NCBI GenBank assembly: GCA_002633005.1 | Contig: NMRA01000133.1 | Span: 195,886 to 259,885, forward strand | Reading direction: 5' to 3' | DNA: 64,000 bases | Origin: Phoronis australis | Taxonomy: Eukaryota > Phoronida > Phoronidae | Part shown: positions 26,401-41,400 of the stretch, piece after piece | How positions within the stretch are numbered: position 1 is the stretch's first letter | Layout of the letters: every line of letters begins with the position of its first letter | Translations under genes and position numbers: made by a program | Notes under the pieces: model-generated | What the model was told of the DNA's origin: nothing | The model's input: only the letters and a program-made list of their open reading frames with translations | Database searches by the model: none

Positions 26401-29400
26401 TCAATTGCTAGTCATGAGATTCAAATTCTGATTTGCATCGCCTCGTTAGTGCATAGCCTAATTAAGGATTAAACATGTTAAGAGTCACATTCCTGAATTT
26501 TCAATAATTTCGTTTTTGACTGATCATGCTGTTACAGTAATACGTGCCAAAATTGTAATTTTCTATTTTCATTGGCTGAATACCTCGCAGCAAATTGTGG
26601 AAATATTACTAAATGTCATTTTATTACATCTATTCACTGCAAACTGGATTAATCACGGACTAAAGCTTATTCATCTTAACTTTTAAAAAATTTGACAAAA
26701 TGAAATTTTACTCAACCTTAATGTTGTGTACTGAATTGGCAGAAGGTTACCATATGTGCCCAACCTCTGATTTTTGAGTTTCTCAGTTTGAATGCCTTGG
26801 ACTTCACAGGAACAAACATGGCAGGTTTTACAAAAAGTGCTTCTTGGCAGGCCAATAGTATTATATGAATTACTCAAATCCCTTGACAATATTGAGTGCC
26901 ACCTATTTTGAGGCAGTGAAGTTTTTTGCCTGAAGGTTAAATGGATAATTGATGTACTTAGGTTGGGTTAAAACTGAGTTACTGTTTTGTTCATTCTGGT
27001 GTTCAAAAATGACCGACATGAACAGGTGTATTTTACCAATCTTTTTTGCTTATTCAAGTATTATAGACTTCAATACACTGAGCAACCTCCTTATCTCTTC
27101 CGCATCACCTTTGGGCTTTCATAACTGGCAAAATTTCTTCATCTTTTGCTGTGCAAATATACAGTTTGTTAGCTATGGGATCTCACCTGTAATCCTCAGA
27201 TTGTTTTTCACCTGTGCTGGCACTCGATAACTCTGTGTGTTTGCCAATGCACCTTTTTGAAATACAGGGGTCTATGTCTACCCGGACAAGTTAATCCCTG
27301 TCTTTATGCGACCGGTGTCGATAATTGGCAAATCGAGATAATGTTCTTTGTTACCACCGTCCCTTGCTGATATTTGTGTGTTTGACTCTTGGTAATTTTC
27401 ATTTGATAAGCTAGTCACTGTTGGCCGAGGTTCATGAAACGCTAGTGAATTTTCACTGACGTCCTATTGGTTACCCTGCTAACCAAGCATATCAGCTGAG
27501 TTTTTTTTAAACAAGTATGTTATAGAATGTGCTCGGGTAATGTTGGAAAATTGGAAAAAGCATTTCTTCCTCATGTGTCACGGCATTCGTTTTCCTCCAA
27601 ACGGTATTCGTTTGCACGTGTCCGTAATGTGTCATCGACTACACAGACTCTTCTGACGCCTGCGCATGTGTTTGCAGCATTCAAATGGAGTCAACAAATC
27701 TAATCCCCTATTCCATCTAATAACCCTAGCTCTCTGTTGTTTTCCAATACAAATTCACAGTTGCTGCCTCGTTTATTCCTAATGTATTGCACAAAGTCAT
27801 GCAACCTATAGCACACCTACGTTGTGGACATGTGACTTTCTCATTTAGAGGTGGTTCTTAATCTGGCTGATCTCAGCAGGGTCATTGGGGGCCAGATACT
27901 CCAACCATTAGGAGAGACATTTGTGTGTGATTTATCTTGAACGAGGAGAGTTCAGTAGTTGTAATTGATATAGTCACAGACTGGTATGATGTTATCTGGG
28001 GACATGGGCTAACAACTGGGATGGAAACAGCAGTGACACCTGGTGGATACTGCTTGGAACTGGGGAGTTTTTAGTGGGATGGGATGATTCAGGTGTTACT
28101 GTGTTAACATTTATTTTCAGAAAATAGATTTCTTTTTTGAAATATTTGCAATATTTATATCAATGCAACAGCTTTAAGTATCAGTTAACTGCGATGAGAA
28201 TTAAGCTAACATCCGTGATAAGATATTAGTGTTTTCCAAGGTTAACATTAAGGTGTCTCATCTTTGTCACTACTGTAATTTCCCAAGACTGTTAAATTAC
28301 CCCAGCTATCAATGTATTGATTACATGCATTTTATTCCTAAAATCCATGAAAGCATTGAGCTGCTTCAGGTCAATTCTACCTGTGTAGGCCTATATTTAT
28401 GTGAATTTCACCATTGGTACACACAGAGCAAGTGGTTTTGTCAAATGAGGTGGTTGAGCAGACCCCTTGGTCAAACTATTGTCCCCTTCTTCATAATCAT
28501 CCTCTTTAAAATCCATTGCAATTCATTCCAATGGCCCTCAGGCACATTTTTGGTTGGTTTTCTATTCAGACTGAAGTTGCCTGTTGTCAGCCTATTTGGT
28601 AACCCAGTCTGATAATGTTCACTATGCAGTCTATTTGTTTACCTATGGAGGACCCAAGGCTGTAGCTGAATAGTGCCTTAGAATAAATGAAACTACAAGT
28701 TCCTGAATCGCAGTTCTTGTTGCAGACATGAGAAATTCTACTCAAAACACAGTGCTTCTTTTTCACTTCTTTTGGCATTGAAATGGTATAAAATAGTACA
28801 TACATTCTGCTTTCTCTGGCACCTGTTTCAAGAATGAATTCGAATTTTACTTGGGCGAATTTGGCTTACTTGCTGTGGCATGAGTTTTAGCTTTTGAGAG
28901 ATAAGTTGATTTTTAGGCGAATGAGGACATTTTGGACTTAGGAACCATTGAACTAGTTCACTACATGTATTCCAACACCTAATGTTCAAACTCTCCACAG
29001 TATGGACATGGGTGGTCAAACATTTACATGAAATTTAAAATTCCTGTGGAGTTTGAATTTTTTTATGTGAACAGCAATATTTCACGAAACCTTACCTTTT
29101 AGCAATTCTATGTTCTCCAAAATAGTAAATGTAAACTTGATTTTAAGATGTCTTTGTGATACTGTTTTTAGGAGAAGGTGAAATTATCAACAAAATGTGA
29201 TTTCCTGATAACATATCACTTCCATGTTTTTATATCCTTCTTGGTCACTTTTGGTAATTTGCCACAGTCACACAAAGGTTTAGGATAAGTTTTACTATTG
29301 GAAATTTTTTTGCGGTATTTAATTTCATCTAAATGTCAGTTTATTGCATGTGTGTCATGGCTTTCCCAGTAAGAACATGAACAATGTCATGACATTGTTA

Positions 29401-32400
29401 TGCGCTCTCTATCAACACAAATAGATTAAATTGAATTCTTTTGTCAGAACGCTGTACTTATCACTGTCATCTATGCTTCCTAGCACTCTAGCAGGTGCTT
29501 GAGGAATTGAAATGTATTGCATGGAAATGTACATCGGTTGTAAAGAGGACATTTTAGTTGACAAGAATTTCATGCCAAGTTGTTAATGGCACCTCGAATT
29601 TTCATCTTGATGCAATAACTTCCCATGTTATCACCAGAGAGCCATTCATCGCAGATTCTAAATACCCTCTTTTGTAGATCCACTGAAGGATATTTAATAC
29701 TGGAGTACCAAGAGTAGGCATGCTTATAGGGCAACTGGCACTTTTTGTAGTATTTGAAACAATGTCCTGTTTGTTTTTGTCTGGAACCTTAACAATTTTC
29801 AAGAGGTCAGTCCAGTTTCAAGTTTAAGGGCAGGCTATGAGCTCTTCTGCTGGGTTGATTTAGTCAAAGGTTTCTGTCGTAAACAATCTGTGAAATGCCT
29901 TTGTCAGACCTGGTTAAATACAGCCTAGCTTTCAAAAATACCTTGTGGGATAGACTGGGCTCACATAATTGCAACACTAGCTAGTTCATTAAGGGCTGCT
30001 TTCAGGGTCTTCTCGTAATGTTTGAGTGGGTGACAATAGGTAAATGGTACATGCGAGTAACTTTGAACGGCCGTTTTTTGTTGCCAACTTCATTGTCACT
30101 GGTCGGGTAAGATTGTGGTGTTTGGTTTCAAGGTAATTTTAAATTAAGTAGACTCCAAGACTCTTGAACCCAATTCACCGATTTGGTCAAAGGATTGAAT
30201 GTGTTAGCGGTTTTGATCTTTGGCAATGTTACACCTTTTCTCAGTGTTGCCACGTGTAGAAAAGCCTTGGTATGAAACATTTCATTGTCATTGGAGTCAA
30301 ATTAATTTGGTTTTCAATAGCCCTGTGATGGACAATAAGCATATCAAAATTTAGTTGACAAACCGAAACATTTCTGCAGGATATCGGTCATTTCATTTTC
30401 TGTTTTCAATATTATTGCAATGTCGTGAGTTTATTTCAATCCGTAGGGTGTCAATTATTTGTTGCTAGACCGTGGGACTACCTATTAATTTTCTGTTGAA
30501 AAGGATTGAACAAGAAGAAATAATATCCAATAAATTTTTCAATTCTGTCAGTTATGTAGAAAATTCTCAAAATTCTCCCCTACAAAAGGACACTTAAACT
30601 TCTCTTGACCATTGGTGGACATGACCTATGGCCTCGACAGATGGCCAAAGCTCCCTGTATGGGGCTAGCTAATGACTGTGAAGAATCACAATGAGGCCAA
30701 TGAGGGCTTCATTGTACCTGCCTCCTTGTCTGATAATTCTGGCAAAGTAGAGCTTATTTTCCTCTGATAATGTTCTGACAAACAGAATCAGTGGCTGTGT
30801 CAAGTATAATTATCTTGTCATAGGTAGCCTAATTGAATTACTGGAGTTGGGGCAACTTGTAAATATATCTCCTAAAGTGGAGAGTGGACCAGCATGCATC
30901 TGCTGAAATGAATGAGTCACTGGTCTCTGCCTCTGGAAATTGTACTTGAAACTTAGAAAAAGATTGAGCGTGGAATTGCACAGTGCTCTACTCAGCTCTG
31001 CTCAGTTGCTTTAATACTTCAAAACAGGCCCTTAGTCCAAAAGTTGAAAAGCTGAAAAGCAGAGTCAGTGAACTAAAAGATATTGAACTTGCTTCAATTT
31101 TAAAATCATTCCCTTCTTTGGATTTGTTAACTACTCCATAAATTATATAGCTCTCAGAGGCCAATACACAATAACATGGCCTTATCTCTCAGTCTGGATT
31201 TCAATTACCAAAATTCTTTATGTATTTGATTATCAGCTTGACTACTGATGGCTTTATCTGTCTTCATTTGCCCACTTCATTTTAATGGAGTGTTCTCCCA
31301 CCCTGGAATTGACTTAATAATTAATTGAAAATATCTAGTGCCTACATGTGAGATCTCCTTATTTCAAAATATGATCACTTACCTGAACCTACCTACAAAT
31401 CATCACAAACATACGTAGAATTTCTGAAAATTATGTCCTTAGCAAACATTCAGCAATCCCTTTTTAATTTTGTTTCATGTCTAAATGTTTCTAAGGTAGA
31501 AATTACAGATGTTCTGTACCTTCTTCTGTATTGTAGCAATCTGGGTGGTGCATTGTGGAATAGTTGTCAGGCGTTCATGAACAACTGGTGACAAGCAGAT
31601 AACTTTTTGACATCATGTATTCTGATTTATGATTTGCATTGCAGGTGGTGAGAGTCTTCTTCAGTGCCTCGAGAATCTTTCCACTGGAAAAAATTTGCTA
31701 ATGCATTTTGAGGCATGCTGTTTTCAATGTTTTAACTTTCTCATAGCAATTGCTTTTTCAAACTGCTACTACCAAACACCATCTTACCATGGACTTTTTA
31801 TAGATAATCTATGATGTTACAGTGGACCTATGCTTTCAGTTATGGTGTGATCATGTGACAAGTGTCGTTTTCAAACACATTCTTTAAACCTCACCAAGTT
31901 ATATATGTTGTCATTGGATGGTTACGAGCTGACAACTGTCCCCGTAATGCCTTTCAAAAAAAACGACAACAGTACCTTAGATGAAGTCCCTTGGATTCTT
32001 CTTGCGAAGTCACCATGAACTACTGCACGAGTTTACTTAATGTCATTTTCTGAGTCTGTGTTACCATCGTTTATGTGTGTCCTGTTGTCAGAACAGGTGA
32101 ACAAATACCTAAAAGGCAGCAAAGTTCTAAATCAAGGCCCCAGGTAAACACAGTTAGGAGCAAAGAAAGACCAATGCCAGTTCAGTGAGTCTGTCTTTGT
32201 GTTGGTATTAACACAGTTCCATGTCTATTACATAGGCACCTGTGATTACAAAATACCCCTGTTAAATCCTATCAACATTCTTTGCACCTTTTTAAATGAC
32301 ATCTCACCTGTTTATTAAGGTATAAAGTCGCTCTGTCATTAGACTGTCTGTTCCTTTAAAGGAGCAACAAAGCCCACATCCATAAGAGCCAGTTTGGCTG

Positions 32401-35400
32401 CTTCAGGCTTTCATCATCGAAGTATTGACTGTTTGGTCTAAGTAAAAGAAATTGATGTTTGGACCATTGCTGTGGCATGTTGCATAAAATTTACAGCTAA
32501 TGTGAGAATTGGAGTTGTTGGTGTTACAGTTCTTTGTTTAGGTGTCATTGTTCAGAGGCGACTAAAGTATGAAGGCATGTTGAACTTGAGTGATCTCAAT
32601 GTACTCTTAAACAAATCCTTGGTACAGCAAGTGAAGAACATGAATTGGTGGTATCAGGAGGTCCCAATCACATTCTGTTGTCCTGTAAGAATGAAATGGC
32701 CACCAGTTTCAACTGCTTAGATATTGTCAGCCATGAATGAATTATCAGGCAAAATATCCAATTCTGCACCATAATGGAGAAATAAGCTTCAGGGTATTTG
32801 AGTGGAGGTCAGGAGCTGTTCCATTGTTTTGTAATGTTGCCCCTTGCTTATTTTCATTAAATTAGCACTTCATTAAACTAAGTCTCCTATTGGCGATTTC
32901 TTCAGATGCCAGTTAGAGATACTGCTATGGAATCTGGCATATTACTGCTACAGACATTACTTCCTGTTGTACAATTTGTGATTCATACGTGCTGGTTAAG
33001 GTTTTGGAGGGAGTCACCAGGCCACCAAACCTTGCAACATTGCTGCCTGTCTGAATTCTTCCATGCACTTGGATATATCCCCTTCGGCCATATTGTTGAG
33101 GACATCTGGTGTTCCACCAACAGACTTGAGCCTGTCAAGTCTGACCTACTCCATAAACACAGGCACCCATTAAGGACATGTCTGTCAACAGGGTCCCTCA
33201 TATGGACCTGAAATTACTGTGGTGTGACATAAGATTTCTTCTTGCCTTCCAAATGAGGCCTCTGTCTTTGTTTCAGCCATTGTGTGGACTGGGAGAAAAA
33301 TAGTAAACTCTCTTTCTTCTGATCAGATGGTAAAAGATGCACAAATTCACTTAATGAAATTGAAATAAAGAAGCGGGTGTGGGCTGTGGGGCTCTGAGAC
33401 TAATTAACTTTAATCTCCAAGTTACGTGTGTATTTTTGCTTGCTTGAAGTTGTGCTTTTGTGTGGCATACCAAATATGCAGAGTTGCTGCCATGGTCATT
33501 CTGGCCAAAGCGTTCGTCATCATTTCGCAGTATTTTGTCTACAGCACCTGTTATGCAGTTTTATAATTTAATACGGAACGTCATTGGTGGCGTGTTTGAA
33601 TAATTGCTCTTTCCATCAATGTCTGGCTGGTGTTGGTATTGCGGCAACCATGGGTGACCAACCTGACATCGCGGAAATTGCTATCCCATGAAAACAGCCA
33701 ATGAAATAACAAATGCCCGTCATTGAATTCTGATTAAAGCCAAACGGTTTGCAAGGTGATGATGTTTGTGCTGGGTGCACCAACTGATTGCGGTCACGTG
33801 TTCTAAGAAATTCCGCAAAAGATGGTTTCAATATGGTTAATGACTCTATTCGGTCACGTTCCCTCCACCAAGACCATCAACAAATATGCCGCCTATCTTT
33901 TAACACCCACTGACCATTGGTATTAGTCAACTTATTTTATGGATTTCACCTGGTGTTGGAGTCACTCATGGTCAAGATGGTGACCGCCATCCTTTGGTGT
34001 TAGTGATGGGATTACGTAAACCTATTGGTCATCTTCCTTTATGATCCCCCACTCCCCTCCATCAGAACATTTACATTAGGAAGGTGTTGAAAGATATATA
34101 GGACCAGTCTGTAGTGGACTCCCAACAAATGTTCTTAGTTCCTCTCAAGGGAACAAGGAATTGCAAACATCCAACAACATAACACAGTGGTGTAATGTGT
34201 ATAGTCAATTTTCTGGAAATATTTACATGGTTGCCGCAAAATCGTTTTATGATATTTTTGTTTGATTCGAACTGACATTACACTCAACTGATTGTAAATC
34301 GCAGAAACACAAATGGTAACCGAAAACGTACAAATAAAACGAAAAATATCGCTTTATTGCGGAAAAGGTAGTAAATCTGTAATCGGGCTTATTTTTATGG
34401 GGCCCATGCGGGTTTTAGATTAGTCACGGAATGCCTTGCTGTGATCATGTGTCTTTGTCTAGCCAATCATCATTCATCTTCGAGTAAAACTAGAGTTATT
34501 AAAGAGGGATCTATTTCCCAGAAACGTCAAAACAACCACAGTGACACAAAATTTAGGCATTTATTTGTTATCATACGGAATCCATTAAAGTGGTTGCCGC
34601 CACCAGATTTGGGTCGGACTCCCAAAGCATCACCTCATCTGTGAACCCAATGTTTACTTGAAATGCAAATAGTGACAATTTAAATTGTTGTTCGCCCTTT
34701 CTAGAGTTGCTCTCCAGACAATATGCCGGGGTTTTTTTGCTCTAGTTCATTGGCATTACCAACAGTAGTTCCTTGCAAGAAATCACAAGCTTGGTTGCGA
34801 AGCTACCATATTTGGTTTGCCTAAGATTTTTGTATGTGCGGTCCATTCTTTTTTCAGTTTCAACAATAATTTATACATCCGGATTTTTTCGAAAACCAAG
34901 ACCTGTTCATTTCCCTACCGCATGTTTGCAACCTGTCACCTAATTACCGACCTGTCATTTGCAATCCGTTGTTATACAACACATTTTTCGTCTTCCTCAA
35001 TGTGCGTCTGAGTATTGTGTAATCTTGACATAATTAATGAATTCCATTTGTTTGTCATCCGTTTGTATGGAAATATTTTCCTTGGCGGCCATTTGTGTCA
35101 CTGCGAGTTGCATCCCGAACAAGACGGTGAGACACAAGTAACTATCGAGACAAAAATCACCGTAGATTTTGTTATTGTTGTGATAGTCCTACACCTTCAA
35201 TTTAATACAACTTGATCCTGGTCAACTTGCCTCAGCACAAGTACATAGGCAGTCATCCGTATTGAAGTGGAAACTGAGCTATGCCCTCGTGTGACTTAGC
35301 TCATTTGAACTAATTCCTCCCACTGGATATGTGCGCAGTAATTTCTTATTATTATTTCTGCCTTGTACAAGTCGCAGTTTTGTTGTTTGGTCGCTAAGCT

Positions 35401-38400
35401 GCTGGCAGCAAGACGCCATTCACAGCTTCCAAAAGAAAGTGTGTTCTGGACTTATCTCCCCTGCTTGCAAGAAAAATGGCTTCTGATTTTTGACATAAAT
35501 CATGAGCATTTAAACTACATCACAAAAAAGTGAAAATAAGTTGTCTTTAAAAGTTAATGTCTGAGTCTGTCTTTATATATCATAGTTGTGGAGGCTTTGT
35601 CTTTGGGTGGTATTGTTCACTGATGATTTTGAACAGAAGAATCACTGTACATAGTCTTTTGTCCATTGAAAATCACAGTGACCTTGTCTGATTCTTTAGA
35701 GATGATGCCCAAGCTTGAGTCAGCAGATTATAACCCTAGACTTCTGGAGGCTAGCTAGTGACTCCTCTGTTAAAACACTGTAGAGCGCCAAACAAAAGAA
35801 ATCTTATTTTGGATTGTGTATAAATCCGTTACATGTCTGTAGTTCAAATCTCAACGGCACACATTTGGTCGAAATCAATTTCCAAGCAACGTTACAAGCT
35901 GCTTAGTCGTGAAAAAAGTCAATATTGGGTTGGCACAGGTCAAACAATCTTCTCCAAATCTGGGGGGTCCTGTTTGCTTTCATTTTACATATCAAATTGA
36001 TTGGACATGTTGCTTCCAAAGAAACTCTTGTGCGGTGTGGGAATCTTCAGTGATGAATTACAGCTCCGAGTCTATTCTACGTCTGAATACAACAGTCTTA
36101 TCAGGAAAAGATAGATGTTTTATAAATGTTCTTGTCAGATGAAGAAATTGATAAATGAATTTTGTCTCGGGTAAAGTGCAGTTGGCCCACTTCGGTTTGT
36201 CTGTTTTCTATATTTCGTTCCCCTTATCACTACCTATAAGTCTTGTCATGTTGGGCGTTTTCTGAACCTAATCTTTGAATACAACTCTGTTTTCTTCTGT
36301 TGATACTTTTAGGGCTACTAAGCAACAGTGTCTGCAGACTTACCTGTTATGAAATGATATGAGTGACCACTGCTGACAAATGTTTATCTCTAGAACTGGC
36401 AGGTTAAGCCTATTGTGAATTGGAATACCTAGATGTTTGTTTGTATGTAGACACAGCTTCCTGCTTTTTGAAATTTAAGAAGTTCTGTTTGTCGTGGACG
36501 TAGAAAAACACCTTAAGATCAAGTGCAACTAGTCTCTACAACGTTGTATGGAGTATTCATTACATGGCGCCACGGATTTATTTTCTTAAACTTGGACTGG
36601 GCTAACACTTATGCTAGGCTTCACACCCATAATTCATTTGGCCCAGACTTCTTGTAAGTGCCAGTGTGTCCTTGTGAGCGGATGTCTTATAAGAAGGTTA
36701 CCTCCAGATTGTAGGACTTCCCAAAAGGACCAGATATCCTGATTAGTTCTCCCAAGTTGAAGTTGGTGGTGTTTTTAAACAGAGTTATAAGTCTTTTATA
36801 CCCTGTTGCTTAACCAAGCCTTAAAGCTTCATCATTTTATACCTGAGATATTCAGAAGGTGTTCCTGTCAATCAGATCATTACTCATGGAAATAAATGTT
36901 ATCTGTTAAATCACTCGTGTCCAAGCGATCATTACTACTGATGTCTTCATTGGGTTGTTGTTGCCCAGTCATTGTTGATAAACCTATTTTACATTGTATG
37001 TCATTACACACATCTAAACACAATGTGAACAAAATGATGACATGTAAACAGGAAAAGATGTAATACACACAGGTGTGAACATTTTTGGAGAACTGAGAAA
37101 GAATGAGGACAAAGCAGGCAGTTATTAGTTCTATCAATGAGACTCCAGTTCTTGCCTTTGGCTATAGATTGTCAAATCATGTGGCCCTTGATCATCTCTC
37201 ATTCTCTCCTTTACATCTCAGCACACCTATGATCGAACCCATTGTTTAATTACAATGCATGTAATTAAAAAGAACAAACTAGACAATAAAGCTGGTTAAT
37301 TAAGATATTGGTTGAAAGATTATTGACAGCCGTGTAACAATGCAGCAGGAAGTTGAAAACTGTTCCAGTTAAACATGTGAATAATAGTTGGTGAATGGTC
37401 GACTGGAGACATTCTTGGTTTGTTTTGATTTCAAATCAACCCATGTCCAGCACCTGTGTGCGAAATATGTGGAGAGACAGGTGGGTTACCTGGTACCTGT
37501 TCTCCAACAACATACCTTCATTTGGGACACGGGGATACTATTTGACCCCCCAGACATGGCATTGGGTATTGTACTATAGGTGCCATAGCTCAGAACCTGG
37601 CGTGTTGAGAAGTGTTTGGTTTGTTACTATTGACTCCCCCTGGTGAATTTTGAGACATCTTAATCATATATATTTATGTTTTTTTTTTGAAATTCACGGA
37701 TTTTCAATGGATTGCTCTTGTCACATTTGATATAAAGAGGGATTATCAACTGTTCTTGTCCTGTTGTTGGGTTATTTTGTTTTCTCTGCAATCTTGAAAT
37801 CTTAAATACCATAAATTATAGTCACAACACACCGCTCATTAGAAATTTGAATTGCCCTTCAGTTGAAATCTACTGGACTGCCTGAGTGACAGAGTAAACA
37901 TGAAGTTTAAGGATTTGAACAAACATTTATTCACAAGGTTCTTTGTGAGGACGTTGAGTCAATGTCAACAAACTTGGGAGCAAGTTTTCAACTGACGCTT
38001 CCATCCCTTTAGTCTGGACCAGTAATTCCATTTAAGAAAACATGTGATGCACTTTTGAATAGGCACCGTTACGTAAAAGAGGAAACCACGCTTGTGGAGA
38101 CCAACAGTGAATTTTTCTGTGTGTACAATAATGACGAAAGTATGTACCGGATTGTTGTTTCTAAAATGGATGACCCGGAAATTACTTAGGTCATCAATGA
38201 AATAATGGTGTGACGTAAAACTAGTAACAATTTCGTTTCCTATTCTCGGGTTCTTGCATTGTAGCTGTGTGTACTGTGAGTAATAGGGTCGATAATGAAT
38301 TGAATTTACTTTATTTGAACTGTTTTAGGTCTCTGCGACAAACAAAGCGGTAATAGCCTTCTTACACGGTGCCACAAATTTCACTGTAATCACGAATTTA

Positions 38401-41400
38401 TCAGTTATCTAGCCATTTGATCCTATCTTTTGAATCCACGCACGATTATGATTTTAAAATCTTCATATCTTAGTTTGTGTTGTATGGTGTCTGCTTTAGG
38501 GTGGAATTTGCGGTGTTTTGGGTTTGAGAGTGCAAGTAATGTGTTCAGGGGGAGATAATTCAAACGTATTGATTGTGTGATGTGAGTGTGAGGTTTTGTA
38601 TGTTTTGAGTTTGAGAGTGCAAGTCATGTTTTCAGGGGGAGATAATATCAAGTAGATATTTAATTCTAAATGCTTCTTAGCACTAATTATAGATATACTT
38701 CTGCATTATATGCTGTGAGGGAGATTTTCTGTCTTGGGTTTGAGTGAACATGTGATTTTTTAGTCATGAAATGCTATCCCAATTGCATTTTACAGTGGTA
38801 TAATAAAAACAATGCTCCCATGTCATTGAAATTTTAGCAAAATGCACTTTACTGTTAAATGGCATGGTCAGAACTCTCACAAGCCTTGCTTTCTTTTTTA
38901 AGACCTCAAATAGAATTATTGTACGGTGTCACTACGAATTACAAGTAAATAAACTGCAATCTGTTCTTGGCTGCTTTTTCCTTTTTTCAAGATGTCTTAC
39001 CAAGACGTTGAAGCAAGATGTTTAATATAATTATGAGACTCAGTGTTTGCTAAATTCTTAATTTGACGTTGCAGGTGTCTGCCACCGATCCTGACTGCGG
39101 TGTCAATGCACAAGTCACTTATTCTATTGCGTCTAACCTTGGCTTTGAGTATCCACGCGAGTTCTACATAAAAAACCACACAGGGGACATCTGTGTACTG
39201 CACAGCTTAGACTTTGAGACAAAGGATGAATACGAGTTCATTGTTGTTGCCAAAGATCTCGGTAAGGATGTTATGAGTTTGTCTACCTCATTGTTGACCT
39301 AATTTCAGCTGAAAACATACTATAAACCATTAGTAAAATCTGACCAATTTTAGAGACAATATGGCAGACGAGTGAGATTTTGTTTTCTCATTTTTTATAT
39401 AAGATACGCAGCAGCAAATTACTGCTCCAACAATGTCAATGTTTAAACAGTTTAGGGTGGGAATCCACAGTAATGTTAGAAGACATTCAAAAGTGAAAAA
39501 AGCCAATTATTGGTAATTATTTTTGTATGAAATTGCTGAGATTTTTCCCTAAATAGTGATAACCAAGGAGAACTATGTTGTTGATCCTTACTAGGCCTTG
39601 TGAACGACATGTTACGAGTTACGTAACTCATAGAAACCACTTAAAACAACATATTTGGTTGTTATTGGAAATGAAAAGTTCACTGTTTTCAACAAGTCCG
39701 TATCAATGTTTTCTTTAATTTTAGATGGTCTTGACACGACAGCCAGTGTGAAAGTGAGGATTGTGGACATCAATGACAACCGTCCTGTCTTTTACCCCTC
39801 ACGGTACAGCGTGAATTTGCACGAGGATACCTCGCCTGGGGCCACTGTGGCGATCTTGTTCGCCACGGATGCAGACCAGGGTGTCAATAAACGTATCATT
39901 TACAGCATCGTGTCTGGCAATGCTGGCGGGTTCTTTACGATCGACGCTAATAATGGTGAGTTGTGGTAATACGGGTGTATTTTAAGAAGCCATGTTAGAA
40001 TTGGTAGTAGATGTTCAGATTTTGGGTCTTTTCAGAAACCTTTGATGTGTCTACCCTTGTAAAGGCTACTTTTGGTTTTTAAACCTTAAACAGTCTTTTG
40101 ATGATCATGCATTTTGAAGAGATTATTATCATCTCACTTTCTTCAGTTGTGATTACCATTTATGCAAATGAGATTGTCTGCCGCACAGGTCAGCTGTTGC
40201 TGCTACTTCAGAAGACCCTGTGGGATAGAATGCCTGGATAACCTTAAAATTCTCTGTCTTCGTGTTCAAAAAATCGTTTAAGCAAGTTAAATTGTCTACC
40301 ACAGAAGTCAGCCACTGCAGACCAACAGCTAAACAGCGTGCCCATGAATATGCTAGGCTGTCTTATTTTCATTTGAATCCTAGTTCATCAAATGTCGTTT
40401 ATGTAAATGATGTCGTCTGCTTCACAGGTCATCTATATCTGCTGAGAACTTTGCCATACAACGTGCCTTTACATGTACTGCAAGTGCAAGCAGCAGACGG
40501 AGGAGGGCTAGCATCTCTGCAGAATGCTGAAGTCAGGGTTAGTGTGATCAAGAGCAACCAGCAGGCGCCAGAGTTTGACCTCAGCCTGTACAAGTTCAGT
40601 GTTGCGGAAAATGTCACCACAGGCAAATCGGTTGGAACTGTTCGTGCGACCAGCACTGATTCTGGTGAGTCTCTAGTGGGATGGAGTTGTAGCTTGGTTT
40701 TATTTTTTCTTAGCTTGCAATGTTTAGTTGCAAGAAGTGTCAAATTTTCTTTACAATTACATTTTGAAGCTATGTTGTTATTTCGTGGCTAGGTGGTTGG
40801 CTGAGATTGTTCGTAACTAATAGCATGTTTCACGCAACAGCAACTGAGAGTCACCAGGCAGTCGAGATAAGACAGCCACACTAAACCTTACAGTTTGTTG
40901 AGTCATGAAGTAGTGAACATGAACATTCCGAACACAAAAAAACTTCTGAATTAAGTGTTTCAAACTTTTATTTCGTCAAACAACTATCTGACTCAGAACT
41001 TGACAACTAGCATGCGCACAGTTCTACTCTTGTCATGGGACTGTATTCATAAATTCAATCTATGCTGTAACCTCTGCAACACGTGAAGTTTCTACGTGTG
41101 CACGTTTGTTGCTCTGTTGTCATGTGAAAATAGCTGCAATTAAAGTAGAGCACTGCATGGTAACTGTTCGTCTGCGCGCTCCAATCAAATCAGCTCCAAC
41201 AAGACCGCAGGACATCACAGTACTGTTACTCTGCAATTTTGTAAATTTATTGGTCAAAGACTTATCTGAGAGCAACATAACCATTGCTTTGGAAAATCCA
41301 CTGTTATGATATTTTTACCACCATTTGGCGACAGCCACCAAATCCTATCACCATTTCCGCATTTCCACAAATACTCTTGGCACTAACTCATTACACCCCA

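Larger units (their letters stand above)
5493..39074 (+). other. ds: 33.6-kb intron of Dachsous
   Basis: The donor is GTAAGC and the acceptor is GACGTTGCAG. The protein continues without loss from CFLR to VSATDPDCGVN across the gap, as in other Dachsous proteins. Apart from the MITE, tandem repeats, dispersed repeat and antisense open block listed separately, I see no gene. Open frames are short and lie on both strands. The longest is 166 codons at 15832-16332 and matches nothing I know. A long early intron in a developmental gene is a usual place for enhancers, but I can mark none with confidence. Confidence 0.85.

Noticed and set aside
32906-33211. 101-codon + strand frame in the intron
   Set aside because: No known domain, an antisense shadow of similar length, and no splice context.
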